A stretch of DNA of 64,000 bases, taken from Psilocybe azurescens. Its lineage: Eukaryota; Basidiomycota; Agaricomycetes; Agaricales; Agrocybaceae. The position numbers were made by a program, and so were the translations under genes. Below are positions 40,451 through 50,995 of this stretch, piece after piece. The notes under the pieces were generated by a model, which was not told where the DNA came from, searched no databases, and saw only the letters and a list, made by a program, of their open reading frames with translations. The DNA lies in contig JAJIRX010000510.1 of the NCBI GenBank assembly GCA_023853785.1, positions 1-64,000 on the forward strand, read 5' to 3'. Each line of letters starts with the position of its first letter. Position 1 is the stretch's first letter.

Positions 40451-42051
40451 CAGTAGCTCAAAAACTGTCCCAATGTTTGGCACTTTCTCACTAATTGTTT
40501 AATAACTTGGGAAATAAATTATGTAAAAGTCTGAAAATATTATATGTTATAGTTTAACATGTGACTAACATATTTCTTACCAAGGTCACATGATTTTAAC
40601 AAAAACTGATTAAGTAATGGAATTTACAAAATAATAAAACATTGGGACAGTTTTTTGACTCTCTATCTAGTACTTAGTATGGCCTCCCTTTGCCTTGATA
40701 ACAGCCTCCATTCTTCTTGGCATGCTTTCTATAAGCCTTTGGCATGTTTCTGAAGGTATTTCAGTCCATTCCTTTGCCAATCTCTCCCACAATTCAAATG
40801 CTCCTTTGGGTGGTGTCTCATAGGTGTTCATTTGCCTTTTGAGGTAAACCCAAAGGTGTTCAATGGGGTTGAGATCAGGGGATTGGGGTGGCCACTCCAT
40901 AACTTCAACATCATTGGCCAAAAACCATTCTTGAGCTTTTTTTGGAGGTGTGTTTGGGGTCATTATCCTGCTGAAAAATCCTTTTCCCTCTGCCATCTCC
41001 AAGTTGTCAAAGCTTTCATCCACCCCATGCTCCAAAATTTCACAGTATTGGTCTGCATTCATCTTCCCCTCAACCTCAGTGAGTGTTCCAACACCATTCC
41101 ACCCCATACAACCCCATACCATGAGATTGTTGCCCCTCCATGCTTGACAGTTGGTGATGTTGTTCTATCTGAGATTGCTTCACCCTTGGGTTTCCATGTA
41201 TAGACCCTTCCATCTGAGCCAATCCTGTTGATTTTTGTTTCATCTGACCAGAGTACTCTTTTCCAATCCTCCACAGTCCAGCCAACATGATTCTGGGCAA
41301 ATTTTAGGTGTTTTTGACGGTGGATAGCCTTAAGGAGGGGCCGTTTTGATTTAACAACAGAGCGGAAGTTGTTTTCTTTGAGGGCATTTCTGACTGTTTG
41401 GGCACAAACAGGAGAGGGAATAGCATCATTGATGAAGTGTGTTGCCTGGACAGCATTGTCCAGCTTTCCTGTTTTGATTTGACGAAAAGGACCTGATTAT
41501 CTTTGGGAGTAAGCTTGGAGGGACGTCCACCTTTGTTGTTTTGGGGTTTTCTTTGTTGGCATCCACTTCCCTCTTGATTCTTCCAACAGTAGACTTTCCC
41601 AAACCAGTTTTAGACTCTATTTGACAAAGAGAATAGCCCTCTTCAAGAAGATTGAGGACAGAATTGTACTGAGAAGGTGTTGCAGGCTTCATGATGTGGT
41701 GGTTAAAGAGAAAGATGGTTGAACTTGAATTCAACATTGCAAATGTGTACAAATATTGTCACATGAACTTGTTTAATTTTCTCACAATTTATACAAAGCA
41801 ATTTGACTTTCTACAAGCATGTAAAGCTATTATTTTATAGGGTCAAAAAACTGTCCCAATGTTTTATTATTTTGTAAATTCCATTACTTAATCAGTTTTT
41901 GTTAAAATCATGTGACCTTGGTGAGAAATATGTTAGTCACATGTTAAAATATAACATATAATATTTTCAGACTTTTACATAATTTATTTCCCAAGTTATT
42001 AAACAATTAGTGAGAAAGTGCCAAACATTGGGACAGTTTTTTGAGCTACTG
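40451..42051 (-). mobile_element. Tc1/mariner element with long compound arms
   Basis: A 1,601-bp element flanked by TA at 40449-40450 and 42052-42053. The inverted arms are about 205-215 bp (40451-40665; 41843-42051). Each arm begins with CTCAAAAACTGTCCCAATG and ends with a near-perfect inverted version (CATTGGGACAGTTTTTTGA), so each is itself a long inverted-repeat unit. A Tc1 transposase is encoded on the minus strand. Confidence 0.92.
40667..41692 (-). pseudogene. Tc1-type transposase (copy 1)
   Basis: The start is probably the ATG at 41692 (MKPATPSQYNSVLNLLEEG), opening an HTH with CQIESKTGLGKSTVGRIKR. The catalytic domain has D in LWSDETKIN (near 41245), a second Asp region at 40940-40975 (IMTPNTPPKKAQEWF, out of frame) and E in SPDLNPIEHLW (near 40865), the D-D34E triad. 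It cuts and pastes the element at TA. Frame shifts at 41430-41500, 41060-41130 and in the second Asp motif (one T extra and one A extra in homopolymers) break the gene. These last two shifts are adjacent and would cancel. The stop is TAG just inside the left arm. About 340 residues, the normal length. Confidence 0.88.
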
Positions 42052-42079
42052 TATGTTAAGATTGAATTTATTTACTGTA

Positions 42080-42180
42080 TCAAGTCCAGTGGACTCCAGT
42101 TATTTTAGTCCATATTCATTGTATAGTATAAGATCTACTAAAGTGCAGTGGAATCCACTGGAGTCCACTGGAGTCCATAT
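42080..42180. repeat. Right subterminal palindrome array, copy 3
   Basis: GTCCAGTGGACTCCAGT, CAGTGGAATCCACTGGAGTCC and a further TCCACTGGAGTCC unit, then CATATGGACTGTGTGGGGG and the terminus GGTAAAGTAC. Confidence 0.75.
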
Positions 42181-42208
42181 GGACTGTGTGGGGGATGGTA
42201 AAGTACTG

Positions 42209-42231
42209 GTTTCTACACTTAGGCTGGACTT
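42209..42231 (-). pseudogene. LINE copy C ORF2, short segment beyond Gypsy-2
   Basis: AAGTCCAGCCTAAGTGTAG on the minus strand continues ORF2 codons AKSSLSVET after the Gypsy-2 insertion, then ends at the terminus of KDZ-like copy 3. Confidence 0.8.
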
Positions 42232-42236
42232 TGCAC

Positions 42237-42703
42237 TGTTACGACTTCAAGCTTATATTCACGTGCGTGGATAAAGCTGACAGTCAAGTAGCCAAGAACA
42301 GCGAGTTCAAGCAGTATTGAGTAAGAGGAGATTAGATTCTCAAGAACTAGCTAAAGAATACAGTGGATCCTTCCTGGTATAAATACTATGAACCACACAG
42401 CAAGTTGAAACGAGTTTGAATGTTCATCAGCAGATATATATAAGAATAGAGGAAACAGATCAAGCGTTCATCAAAAGATATATCATAAAAGATAGAAGTG
42501 AAAGTCCATCAAAGATATGATGGAGTTTTGTAGATATGATGGAAAGCAAAGTTCATCAGAATATACAATGATGTATCAATGATGTGACAGATGACAAAGA
42601 AAAGGGAAAAGAAAAGAAAAGAAAAAGAAAAGAAAAGAAAAGAAAAGAAAAGAGAAAGGAAAAGAAAAAGCAAAAGCAAAAAGAAAATAAAGTGTCCGTA
42701 ACA
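42237..42703 (-). repeat. Gypsy-2 3' LTR
   Basis: 467 bp, bounded by TGTTACG .. CGTAACA in plus-strand reading. It includes an AAAAG microsatellite at 42600-42690. Confidence 0.92.
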
Positions 42704-42712
42704 TTACCCCCT

Positions 42713-43723
42713 TCTAAGGTTCAACTGTCCCAGTCGAATGGTCTTCAGTATCCGTAGGGTTCTCCGGTATTGTTTGCGATGCCAACGTCATCCGTGGGGT
42801 TGTCATAATCAAAGTAATCGCTTCTGTGAGGAGAGTTGTTATGCTTGAAAGGACAGTATCTTGTCGTATGTCCTGGTCCTCAGCAGTGGCAGTGGTTACA
42901 GGTGAGCTTGGGGCAATATTGTCATATATGTCCCAACTTTCCACATGCGAAGCATGTAACGTCCGGTCAACGTTGATTCCCAACACTTGTCCGTCGGGCT
43001 CAAGTCGGGCAACGAGAAGGTGTGCCAGTCTGATTGTTGATGTCGAATGGTTGTGGTGGATCAGCGTTGGTGAGTCATTCCGTGGGGGTGTCTGCATGCG
43101 GTGTTTGATGAGCACATGTTCAATGGCTTGTTCGAAACCCTTGAGTTGAAGACATTTGAGGGAGTCGGTGGTGGCTTTGTGGTGGACTTGGACTCTCGCC
43201 TGTTTGACTGCAATGTCTGCCTCGATGATTTGTATTTCGCCAGATAAATAGTTGAAGAATTCAAGTTCTCGTTCAATAAAGGGGGGGCAAAGGGCTTCAA
43301 CATCGTATCAGTTTTCGGCATTTTTCAAGATTTCAAGTAGTTCGTAGACGGAGAGAGTATTAAAAAGTTGAGATGATGTAGTAGTAGATTGGGGAACAGA
43401 TGAGGCATGAGCAGTGGAATGAGACATTGTTGGATATCAATGTTTGTTGCCAGTCCGGGTCTAAGTTTTTCCTTGAGCTGGGAAATCCGCAGTTGATACT
43501 CTAGATTTTGGTCATGTGCCATTGCTGAGCATCTTGCCTTGAGTTCATTGCATGCTTGTTTCTCCGCTTCTTGAGACATTATGAATGCTATCTCAAGTTC
43601 TTCAAGCATTTGTTGTCGATATTCTTGGGATTTTGGTATTTTTGTTGTGAGGAAAATAGGTTCGTGAGTGTTTTGGGGAAAGAGAGTGGACTTGACGCGT
43701 TTGATCAAGGGAAAGGAGAGCAT
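42713..43723 (-). pseudogene. Gypsy-2 extra 3' ORF with two CCHC knuckles
   Basis: A third ORF lies between the chromodomain stop and the 3' LTR, in the place of env. It opens at the ATG at 43723 (MLSFPLIKRVKSTLFPQ) with a predicted helical segment rich in Glu, Gln and Arg (EELEIAFIMSQEAEKQACNE), continues after a shift near 43330 with another helical block (ERELEFFNYLSGEIQIIE), and then has CFACGKLGHI-stop-QYC and CNHCHC-stop-GPGHTTRYC at about 42945-42865. Both interrupting stops are TGA where Arg CGA would fit. Its function is unknown; the knuckles suggest RNA or DNA binding. A second gag-like protein is possible. I see no membrane segment, so it is not a typical envelope. Confidence 0.6.
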
Positions 43724-43788
43724 GTTGATTGATTGTCGAGTGAGGGAAGATGGTGGTCTTTTTACAGCTTGTGACGTGTTCGGTAAGT

Positions 43789-46700
43789 CTATAAGATTTC
43801 GTTACCAATTTCTTCAAAGACCGAAGCCAGTTCCCATGTTGCTTTGGTGATCGGATAGTCCTTCCATTTGACGTAGTATTGGTATCCTCTTCCTCTTTTT
43901 TGATGTTTGAGAATTGTCTCTATTTCCCAATGTTCTTCTTTGTTTAATATCTCTGGTGGCGGTCAAATGAAATTGGGTCCATGTGTTTTGGTCTCGTGGT
44001 ATGGACTAAGAAGTGTTGCATGGAATACATCGTGAATGAGCCATCCTTTGGGGAGTTCCAGTCGATAAGTTAGGGGTCCTAAGACTTCTTTGATCTTGAA
44101 GGGTCCTTCTCGTTTTGGTGCCATTTTCTTGTGATAATTTGTCTGTAAATTTGTCGCTTCTAGCCAAACTCTTTGTCCTTGGATGAACGGTGTGAAGTTC
44201 GAGTTTTTCCTTTCAGCCATCCTTGTCCGGGCTAGTTCATGGGCTGCTAGGGCTTCTTCTCGATCCTTTTGAAGATACTTTAGTCTTTCTTCTACTGAAG
44301 GAAACTTGGTGTGTTCAAATGCAGTGGGAATTGCAATGGGGAGTATCTGAGAATTAATTCGAATGGTGTTCTCTGTCTGTCCGCATGTCTTCGGTTATTG
44401 TGAGTGAATTCAAGGGTCCCAAGTCGTTTGTGCCAGTCTTCTGGGTGAGACGAGCAGTATATGGATAGATAGGCTTCGATCTCTTTGTTATATCGTTCTG
44501 TTGTTCCGTCCATTTGAGGGTGATAAGCAGTTGAAAATTTTGATTTTACTCCAAGGAGTTTCATTAGCTCTTTGAATGATTCAGTGGCAAATCTGGGGTC
44601 TCGATCTGATGTGAGGCTGTCTGGTAGTCCAAACCTTTTGTAGAGATTGTCCAGTAAGAGTTTGCCAGTCTTTTTGGCATCCAGTCCTTTCATTCGGCAT
44701 GGAATAAGGATAAGTCCTTTTGTGTTCCCGTGATCAGTGATGCTTAGAATCACATCAAATTCAACTTCTCCTTGCTTGTCCAGGATCGGTGGAAGGTCTG
44801 TAAGGAAGTCCATAGCACTGTCTGCAAAGGGTCAGGCTGACTTTGGTCCAGGTATCGGTATGAATGATGGGTTAGAGGGATGTCAATTTATTTTGAACTG
44901 TTGGCAGGCGGCACATCCTTTTACATATTGCTTGACAAATGATCGTAATCCTGGCCACCAGTAGTGTTGTTTTACCGAATTGAATGTTTCTAATTCTCCA
45001 GGGTGTCTGGCTGAGATAGAGTCGTGATATGATTTGACTATGTCTTTCCGTGAGGGTTTGATCTTTTGGAATGTAGGCTCGTCCATGGTAGTATAAGATA
45101 GTTTTGCCGTTCGCGTTCTCTGTTTTCCATTCTCTGAGGTCGTGTCGTGCATTTGGTGGTCCTCCTTCTAATAGGGTTTTCATTGCTTCTGCTGCATTGT
45201 GGTCCAGTTCATTCGCATTGGCAATTCTTTCCTGTAACTCGGCATCGATTAAGTCAATGAAAAGCTTTTCTGGAAGTAAGGTGATGTTTTCATTGTCATA
45301 GTCTTCTTCTGGGGTGAAATCGGGGCATCTTGAAAGGGTATCGGATTGAATCATTTTGTTTCCAGGTAGATGTACCAACTTCAGATTGAATTCTGAGACA
45401 TACAGAGACCAGCGCGCCTGTCGTCGGTTTAGATTTTGGGCTGATCTGAAATATGTCAAATTCTTGTGATCTGAATATACCATAGTCGTGTGTTCTGATC
45501 CTTGGATGTAGTGTCTCCATTCCTGTAATGATCTGATTATTCCCAGTAATTCCCTGTCGTAGATTTCATAGTTTCTTTCGGTTGGAGAGAACGTTCTTGA
45601 TATAAATGCGCATGGGTGTCTTTCGCCATTTCCGTCCAGTTGAGTAAGGACTGCTCCGGAGGCATATTTTGAAGCGTCAGATTTGATTTGAAATGGTTTG
45701 GCGGGGTCGGGCATCAAGAGTACCGGTTCTTCCGTGAATCATTTCTTCAGTTCATCAAAGGCAGCTTGAGTTGTGTCATTCCATAGAAATCCTTTGTCTT
45801 TCTTCAGGAGTTCATTTAGAGGTCGAGCTACTTCAGAGAATTTCCGGATGAATTTTCGGTAGAAGTTCCCAAAGCCCAGGAACAATCGGACTTGTTTGAG
45901 AGTAGTAGGTGCTGGCCAGTCTTGAATTCCTTTGAGTTTTGTTGGATCCATAGAGATTTTTCCTGCTTCAACAATCATTCCAAGATATTCCACTTTTCCT
46001 TGAGCAAAGAGCATTTTTCCAGTTTGAGATAGAGATCGTTTTCTTGGAGTCATTGTAGAACCATTTTGGTGTATTTTTCCAATTCCCCTTGATCTTTTGC
46101 AAAGATTAGAATGTTGTCCATATAGATGATTACGAAGCATTGTGATATCATGTCTTCGAAGATTGAGTCCATCATGGATTGGAAGGTTGCTGGGGAATTG
46201 CACATGCCAAAGAACATTACAGTTGGTTCAAAAAGTCCTTGGTTGGTTTTGAATGCTGCTTTCCATTGATCACCTTCTTTTATCCTGATGTTGTTGTAGC
46301 CCCATCGGATATCTAGTTTGGTGAAGAATTTTGCGCCTTTCAATTTGTCCATAAGTTCTGTAATCCGTGGTAGTGGGTAAGTGTTCTTGATCGTCCAGTC
46401 GTTCAGATACCTGTAGTCTTGACAAGGTCTAAGCTTTCCATCTTTCTTTGATACAAAGAAGAAGGGAGATGCCATAGGTGATTCCGAGGGTTGAATGTAT
46501 TCTTTGTCCAATTGTTCCTTTGTCCAGGTGTCCAGTTCTGTTTGTTCTGCCGGTGTGATATTGTATGCCTTGAATTTCTTTGGTATGAATCCTTCTTTTA
46601 ACTCAATTTTATGGTCCCATGGTCTTGGTTCTGGGAATCGGTCTGCCGCTTGTTTATCGAAAAGGTCCATATATGATTGATATTCTGGGGGAACGATTTC

Positions 46701-47291
46701 TTGGAGAGGTCTTGTTGGTTTCTCTGGTTCATATTGTTGGGCCAGCGTCTGTGAGGTCGTGATTTTGGTGTTAAGCCAAGTTTCTTTTATTTTGTCTTCG
46801 TTTGCATCCCCAATATATCGGATGACTAATGATTCGAATTCCTCCAATGGGTGGGTAGTCTCGATTGTTGGTGTTCGTTTGTCCGTTTCTTCTTCAATGG
46901 TGGTTTGATTTATCATAGGCCCTTGACGTGGTTTCCAAGTTATCTGTCCATTCTGCCAGTTGATTCCTGGATTCTTTTCCTGTAGCCAAGGGAATCCTAA
47001 AATAATTTTCTGTTTTCCTAGCCCAGAGACCAGTAATTGTTCCCGATGGTTCCGGTTTCCAACCTTTAGGTCCAGGTCTACAAATGACGAGATGGTTCCT
47101 TTCTTGTTCGGGGTTCCGTCTACATTATAAACCTGGATTGGTTTTTCCAAAGGTTGGGTTTTGAGTCCAAGTTTTTGTGCATAGTTCTGGTCAATGAATT
47201 TCCCTCCTGCTCCTGTGTCTAAGAGGGCAGAGGTTTCGACGATTTGTGAGCCATTCTGTTTCTTGGTGGGGAATGAAACTGGTAAAAGCAT
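43789..47291 (-). pseudogene. Gypsy-2 pol: protease, RT, RNase H, integrase, chromodomain
   Basis: The 413-codon stretch from 47291 has the protease motif LLDTGAGGKFID and RT (DYRYLNDWTIKNTYPLPRI, FTKLDIRWGYNNIRI, CNSPATFQSMM and the catalytic box YMDN in VIIYMDNILIF near 46120). RNase H follows (IKSDASKYASGAVLTQ near 45680; RELLGIIRSLQEWRHY), then the integrase zinc site (HDSISARHPG .. CAACQQF, 45035-44890), core ITDHGNTKG, SDRDPRF, DGTTERYNK (44760-44480), a basic tail (PKREGPFKIKEVLGPLTYRL), and a chromodomain (HWEIETILKHQKRGRGYQYYVKWKDYP, 43935-43850). A TGA at 43963-43965 separates integrase and chromodomain; CGA would fit. Shifts lie near 46050, 45720, 44870 and 44280. The chromodomain usually directs insertion to heterochromatin. 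Confidence 0.92.
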
Positions 47292-47339
47292 AGTTTTATT
47301 CTCGATTGTTGCTGTAAGTACAGATTGTATCTTCAGATA

Positions 47340-48309
47340 AGGAGAGACAGATGTTGTCCTGTTTCTCCACTTTAAAAATCCTTTTCTTCTTTCTCTTCAA
47401 ATCCTGTTTTAACCATGAGGTCTGCGAGTTCGTCTTTTTCGTCCTTGTTCAGGCTCCTGATATGGGCATGGAGTTCCTTTGGGGTCCACTTCTTGCTGGG
47501 TTGTCCTTGGGTTTTGTTCTGGTTTGTTGGTCCTTTCTGTGGGCAATCTCTGGATAGATGTCCTCATTGTTTGCACCTGAAACAGGCGCCTTTCCTGATT
47601 AATTTGGCTTGTTCTTCGGCTGTCATAGCGCTTATGTCCATCCTGTTTGGGTCGTAGTTCCTGTTGTTTCTTGGGAAGTTGTTCCATTGTGGCGCCCTCC
47701 TATGTTCTTCTGGTTCTTCTCTAAAGACCTTGGCCAGTCTATAGTTGGTGTCAAATGTTGTTGCTTTTTGTACCAGCCTTGGATCGTTCTTGGAAGGTCT
47801 TCAGAGTACAGGATCCTGTCGACAAGCTGAGGTGTGATGCATTTTTGGAATAATCCAATGAGGTGGGCATGGTCTGATTCCGTTTCTGTTCCTAGATTGG
47901 CTTGTTCTACCAACAATTTGAACTTGTTGATGATGTCTTCCACTCTTTCGTTGGGTTTTTGCCTAAGTCGTTTTATGTCGTTCATGGCTGATCTGGTTTT
48001 GTCCACCGGGATGAATGCGTCATGGAATTTTTCGAGGAATGTGCTGAAGGTGTCCCATTCGATGGTTTGATTGGGAATGATTCCTCTTGTCCTTGAGGTT
48101 AAGTACTGTTCTTTCCATAGTTTCGCTCCTCCTTCCATGCAGAATGATAAGATGAAGGCGATTTTCTTCTTGTCAGCGTTATAGATGTCTTTGTTTATGT
48201 CCATGTAAAGATAGCAGTCTTGTATAAAAGACTTGGACTTTGTTCGGTCTCCATCGAATACAATGGGTTTGTTGATCGAGATTTCTTTCTTTCCGTTTGT
48301 TTTGACCAT
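47340..48309 (-). pseudogene. Gypsy-2 gag
   Basis: Retrotransposon gag (MVKTNGKKEISINKPIVFDGD start at 48309; the frame is open further upstream to about 48490). Signatures are IQDCYLYMDINKDIY, FILSFCMEGGAKLWKEQYL, WDTFSTFLEKFHDAFIP, RLRQKPNERVEDIINKFKLL. After a frame change near 47640, MTAEEQAKLIRKGACFRCKQ is followed by TGA (47564-47566) and GHLSRDC, completing a CCHC knuckle with Arg replaced by the stop. The protein forms particles and binds RNA. An 80-residue C-terminal helix-rich segment (KELHAHIRSLNKDEKDELA) leads to the protease. Confidence 0.88.
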
Positions 48310-48503
48310 GTCTGTATCTTGTTGTTCTTCTTGGTCTATCGCCAGGGTTGATAATAAGCCGTATAGCGAGTTCGATAGGTCTTTGTTGCCTAGGTTGATA
48401 TCTTCAGAGCTTTGTCTGGACGGGTTCGGTGTCTGCCAATTTTGTGTTGGGGTTCCTTCTTCTGAGCTGTCGGTAGCGAGATTCGTAGATGAGCTAGTTC
48501 TTT

Positions 48504-48956
48504 TGTTACGACTTCAAGCTTATATTCACGTGCGTGGATAAAGCCAACAGTCAAGTAGTCAAGAACAGCGAGTTCAAGCAGTATCGAGTAAGAGGAGATT
48601 AGATTCTCAAGAACTAGCTAAAGAATACAGTGGATCCTTCCTGGTATAAATACTATGAACCGCACAGCAAGTTGAAACGAGTTTGAATGTTCATCAGCAG
48701 ATGTATATAAGAATAGAGGAAACAGATCAAGCGTTCATCAAAAGATATATCATAAAAGATAGAAGTGAAAGTCCATCAAAGATATGATGGAGTTTTGTAG
48801 ATATGATGGAAAGCAAAGTTCATCAGAATATACAATGATGTATCAATGATGTGACAGATGACAAAGAAAAGGGAAAAGAAAAGAAAAGAAAAGAAAAGAG
48901 AAAGAAAAAAGAAAAAGCAAAAGCAAAAGCAAAAAGAAAATAAAGTGTCTGTAATA
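48504..48956 (-). repeat. Gypsy-2 5' LTR
   Basis: 453 bp. In plus-strand reading it starts TGTTACG and ends TGTAATA, one base from the TAACA of the other LTR. It is shorter in the AAAAG tract. Confidence 0.92.
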
Positions 48957-50486
48957 TGCACAGTTGAAACTCAAAATTCTAACCAGAAGGTCCTGGACAG
49001 TTTGACTCATCCTAATGACTGGTGGTTAGGGAGGATTGGTGTGCAAAATAATTTGCTCGTACCTGACAATATTTCTCTGCAGCCCAGAGAGGATCAAACC
49101 TGTGACTCCAGAACACTCAAGCGTGCTCATAGGGACTATGATTCTTTCCACAGTTAGGGCAACAAGGGAGATGAGGGCATGGCTCTCCAGCTAGCATTGG
49201 GGCCAGTGGGGGTTTGCCTTTGGACTACTCTTACAACAAGGTGCAACAGCATGTTGCTCCCTCCAACCTGTGAGAACCAGAGCAATGTGGGTGTTTGGTG
49301 GCGACCACATAGCAGCAACCAATGGGATGATCCCACCTCCAACACTGAGTGCAGAGGGGGACACCGGAGCTTTTCAAACAGCCCCATATCCAGAGGGGAC
49401 AACCCCTGAACATGAACTGTTTGTTGACAAGCTGGTGAGCGTGGGCACCAGAGGCGGTGTCCCAGATATCAAAGAAAGCAGTGGCGGTAGTGCTTGCCTT
49501 GGAGGTACAAACTATGCAGGGGTCACTGCACAGTATGTGGGATAAGGACCAGATGGGGAGGCCTTGAGTGCCCAAGCAACCTCTTCCCTTTCGGTGAGAT
49601 GGTCCAGGTCATAGTGAGTACCTTGGAACTCAGGGACACCAACAATTCATAAGAACAATTTGGACATGGGCATGCCAACCCACAGCATAAACTTGTAGTG
49701 GGTCTTAAAGTGAGAAGTGACCATGCCGCAGAGGATATCCATGTCATGTTCACTGTGGACTTTGTCAGTGGGTACAGAGCACCCATCATACACTAGTTGA
49801 ACACCTAGGACCTTAACACAAAGGCCCTGGTGGGAAAGGTCGTCCAAAGACAAGTCCTTGAACAGGGTGGTGAGATTAGCATCTTTAGGATGATCTCCCA
49901 CATTGATAAGCAGCTGGTGCCTGGAGGGGCCATGTGCAGTATAGTCTGAGATCTTCCTACCCTTGAGAGAGGGAGGTCTGGAGAGAGGAGCAGCCGGCGG
50001 AGCTGGCTGCTGGATGGGTGCCTTCTTGTGGGTGGCATCTGTGTAAGAATGCGGAGCCAGATGCACAGGGCAAGTGGAGGAGGGAGGCACTGGGGGGGCC
50101 TCTGATTTGGCACCACAGGCTTCTTTTCTGGTGGGGCGAGGTTGAGGGGGAGCAGGGGTAGAGGCAGGCTTGTCCGCCCGACCTTTCCCTTTGTCCTGTT
50201 GTGCTCGGATGGGGGCCTGGCCTGTGCACTCCTATGAAAGGAACAAACAGGGTCAGCCAGAGTCATTTTAATGTCATCATTGCCAGCTCCACTGTAGTCA
50301 GACCAAGTGGGGGAGGAGATGCAGAGAGGGTCTGGAGAAGCGTGACCAACAGCCAACAGCCTTTGAATGGTGTCATCTTCTGCAGCAAATAACTCTGCAA
50401 CCGCATAGATTGGGAGGATGTTATTGGGAGTGGGAGTGGTATCCAGGTCCCTGTTGAAGGTCTTGTGGGTGAAATCAACCACCCAA
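48957..50486 (-). pseudogene. LINE copy C: ORF1 and first codons of ORF2
   Basis: ORF1 is 5'-truncated, starting with VDFTHKTFNRDLDTTPTPNN at 50486, and continues with TLADPVCSFHRSAQARPP, LLINVGDHPKDANLTTLFKD, VGMPMSKLFL and LVNKQFMFRGCPLW to the knuckle CTQCWRWDHPIGCC. The TAG is at 49012-49014, one base before the ORF2 ATG at 49010. After 16 codons ORF2 is cut by Gypsy-2; 28 more bases of ORF2 lie at 42209-42236. The 5' truncation joins directly to an RNase H fragment. Frame breaks are near 49800, 49650 and 49230. Confidence 0.8.
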
Positions 50487-50861
50487 AGGTGATGGACTGG
50501 CCATCCTTTTGGGTGAACCAAGTCTGAAGAGCCTCACAGACAGCGACAGAATGTCCTTGTCCAGAGTGAATAGAAGGATCAACAGCTTGATGGGCAGAAG
50601 CAATTGAGTCCATAAAAATATAGAGGTCAGTGCAGTCATCACGTGAAGTCGCATTGATAATTGCAGACCAAATGGCATAGAGTTCTGCATCAGGCACAGT
50701 GACTTTGCCTGTGACATGCCAAGTGCACCAGTGCTCAGCTCCACTGCTGTACAGGATGGAGGCCACAATGGCTTGATACCGTCCTGAGAGGGGCAGACTT
50801 GTGTCTGTCCCTGTATAGTACATAGGTCCCAATATTCTCTGAGATCTTGTCTCAAAGTTTG
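50487..50861 (-). pseudogene. RNase H domain of a LINE ORF2
   Basis: The minus frame reads GTDTSLPLSGRYQAIVASILY, AEHWCTWHV, VTVPDAELYAIWSAIINA, LYIFMDSIASAHQAVD, SIHSGQGHSVAVCEALQTWF and ITFGW. The TDTS, AELYAI and FMDS segments supply the D-E-D catalytic residues of type I RNase H as found at the end of some LINE ORF2 proteins. It degrades the RNA strand after copying. It is cut on the right by the Harbinger end and on the left joins LINE copy C ORF1. It is probably the 3' part of LINE G, with material missing; this is inferred from strand and position only. Confidence 0.65.
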
Positions 50862-50995
50862 GCAACCAGAATACGGCTGTATTCTTATTTTGATGGCAGA
50901 TGTATTCTTTCCCAATTAGGTAGTGCAGCTGTGCTGCGTATCTGCACACTGATTATCTGTGATCAAGCTGCCATCCTTGTACTTCCCGCCACAAT

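Larger units (their letters stand above)
38731..42208. mobile_element. KDZ-like non-autonomous DNA transposon, copy 3 (hosts Tc1)
   Basis: The left end is GAGGTCTTTCC and the right end GGTAAAGTACTG, the same termini as copies 1 and 2, with palindrome arrays inside both ends (38750-39070; 42080-42180). The interior has an Asp/Asn-rich repeat ORF and the pyrimidine block shared with copy 2, and Tc1 inserted at a TA near its right end. Flanks are LINE F (plus strand, RT) on the left and LINE C (minus strand, ORF2 start) on the right, with no 8-bp duplication, so a rearrangement has happened here. Confidence 0.65.
42237..48956 (-). mobile_element. Gypsy-2, chromodomain Ty3/Gypsy element
   Basis: A 6,720-bp element with LTRs of 467 bp (42237-42703) and 453 bp (48504-48956) that differ mainly in the length of a GAAAA tract. 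The 5-bp duplication TGCAC lies at 42232-42236 and 48957-48961. It is inserted in ORF2 of LINE copy C. Minus-strand order: gag, protease, RT, RNase H, integrase, chromodomain, then an extra ORF with CCHC knuckles before the 3' LTR. Confidence 0.95.

Noticed and set aside
42600..42690. AAAAG microsatellite as an independent feature
   Set aside because: It is part of both Gypsy-2 LTRs (also 48865-48935) and only varies in length.
50263..50949. A single 228-codon protein joining RNase H and a Thr/Ser-rich tail
   Set aside because: The frame passes through the Harbinger terminus, the RNase H fragment and out-of-frame LINE ORF1; it is a chance readthrough.
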